DNA from: Chitinophagaceae bacterium
Lineage (GTDB): Bacteria; Bacteroidota; Bacteroidia; Chitinophagales; Chitinophagaceae
Direction: 5' to 3'
NCBI GenBank assembly: GCA_017989935.1
Contig: JAGNOY010000097.1
Span: 1 to 7,218, forward strand
Length of the DNA: 7,218 bases
Position numbers and translations under genes: made by a program. Every line of letters begins with the position of its first letter. The stretch's first letter is position 1. Below are positions 6,573 to 7,218 of this stretch, piece after piece. The notes under the pieces were generated by a model. That model made no database searches. It was not told the DNA's origin and saw only the letters and a list, made by a program, of their open reading frames with translations.

Positions 6573-7218
6573 ATGAATAAACAGTCCCTGATCTTTTTAG
6601 GGTCCAAGCCAATCGGCTACCGATGTCTAGAATATTTAATTGAACAGCAAGATCAATTAGACTTACAAATTGTAGGATTATTAACCAATGATAATCCGAC
6701 TTTCAATCCTTCGTTGAGCCTAATCAAGTTGGCCAATCAATATCAAATTCCTATTATAGAAAGTTTGGATGAAATGCCACAGGTTGATGTATTGTATTCC
6801 GTTCAATATCACGAAATTTTAAAACCTGAGCATATTGCTAAAGCAAATCGAATTGCTTTGAATTTACATATGGCTCCTTTGCCTGAATATAGAGGGTGCA
6901 ATCAGTTTTCTTTTGCAATTTTAGACAGCAAGAAAGAATTTGGTACAACTATACACCTGATGGATCAGGGAATTGATCATGGAGATATACTTGCTGAGAA
7001 ACGTTTCGAAATACCTTCGAATTGTTGGGTGCAAGATTTATATACTTTGACTGAATCTCATTCATTAAATCTGTTTAGAGAAAGTTTGGCAGATATCATG
7101 CAGGGCAATATGAAAGTCATCTCGCAACAAAGTTTGGTAGCACTTAGAGGAACTTCAATTCATTATCGAAAAGAAATGAATGAGATCAAGCAAATACAAC
7201 TTGATTGGGATGAAGAAA
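6573..7218 (+). CDS. Formyltransferase-family protein, probably a sugar N-formyltransferase (3' end outside the window)
   Basis: The first 215 codons of a gene cut by the window edge encode a formyltransferase-fold protein that uses N10-formyltetrahydrofolate. The catalytic triad is visible as Asn97 and His99 (in LNLHMAPLPEYRG, 96-108) and Asp135 (in MDQGIDHGDIL, 130-140). The His-to-Asp distance of 36 residues equals that in E. coli Fmt (His108, Asp144). EFGTTIH (122-128) is the usual strand before the Asp. NLHMAPLPEYRGCNQFSFAI differs from the NVHGSLLP form of methionyl-tRNA formyltransferase and is closer to enzymes that formylate dTDP-amino sugars (such as Qui3N or Qui4N); I infer that role. 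The neighbouring glycosyltransferases support it, though they are divergent. Fmt or purine/GAR formyltransferase is less likely. The ATG at 6573 is the first start; no other in-frame ATG lies close upstream. The LDWDEE segment (210-215) may begin the C-terminal part. Confidence 0.85.
   Translation, partial: MNKQSLIFLGSKPIGYRCLEYLIEQQDQLDLQIVGLLTNDNPTFNPSLSLIKLANQYQIPIIESLDEMPQVDVLYSVQYHEILKPEHIAKANRIALNLHMAPLPEYRGCNQFSFAILDSKKEFGTTIHLMDQGIDHGDILAEKRFEIPSNCWVQDLYTLTESHSLNLFRESLADIMQGNMKVISQQSLVALRGTSIHYRKEMNEIKQIQLDWDEE

Noticed and set aside
1..7218. CRISPR array, tRNA or rRNA genes, insertion sequences
   Set aside because: I saw no regularly spaced repeats, no cloverleaf or ribosomal RNA signatures, and no transposase or terminal inverted repeats when reading both strands by eye.

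Overview
The window looks like chromosomal DNA from a member of the Bacteroidota, probably near the Chitinophagales/Sphingobacteriales/Saprospirales; this placement is inferred. It is AT-rich by eye, and I see no Shine-Dalgarno-like sequence before any start. Exact TAnnTTTG (-7) motifs stand just before two start codons. One gene is an alpha/beta-fused 2-oxoacid dehydrogenase E1, an arrangement common in this phylum, and several products match families well represented there (DUF1684, DinB/DUF1572-like).

Layout: six genes lie on the minus strand and one partial gene on the plus strand. In minus-strand transcription order (high to low coordinates), two GT4-type glycosyltransferases (6527-5331 and 5330-4170) touch each other in one reading frame, separated by a single TAA. 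A 14-bp gap leads to an exported DUF1684 protein (4155-3538), and a 47-bp gap to a secreted, probably outer-membrane beta-barrel protein (3490-2807). These four probably form one transcription unit. A perfect 17-bp inverted repeat (2741-2784) then separates them from the fused E1 gene (2728-746), which has its own -7-like motif. A DinB/DUF1572-like protein follows (610-104). Its 3' end runs into a structured stretch (about 24-120) that resembles an interspersed intergenic repeat. On the plus strand, 45 bp from the first glycosyltransferase, a formyltransferase gene starts at 6573 and runs off the window end with its Asn-His-Asp catalytic triad intact.

How the genes fit together: the two glycosyltransferases and the divergent formyltransferase suggest a surface-glycan locus that may use an N-formylated amino sugar. 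This is inferred from family membership and position. The E1 gene belongs to central or branched-chain amino-acid metabolism (the E2 and E3 partners are not in the window), and the DinB-like gene has no evident link to either group. I find no CRISPR array, tRNA, rRNA, intact mobile element or clearly new multi-gene system. The points most worth checking are the same-frame glycosyltransferase pair, the two identically placed promoter motifs that imply leaderless mRNAs, the perfect inverted repeat, and the repeat-like element at the left edge.
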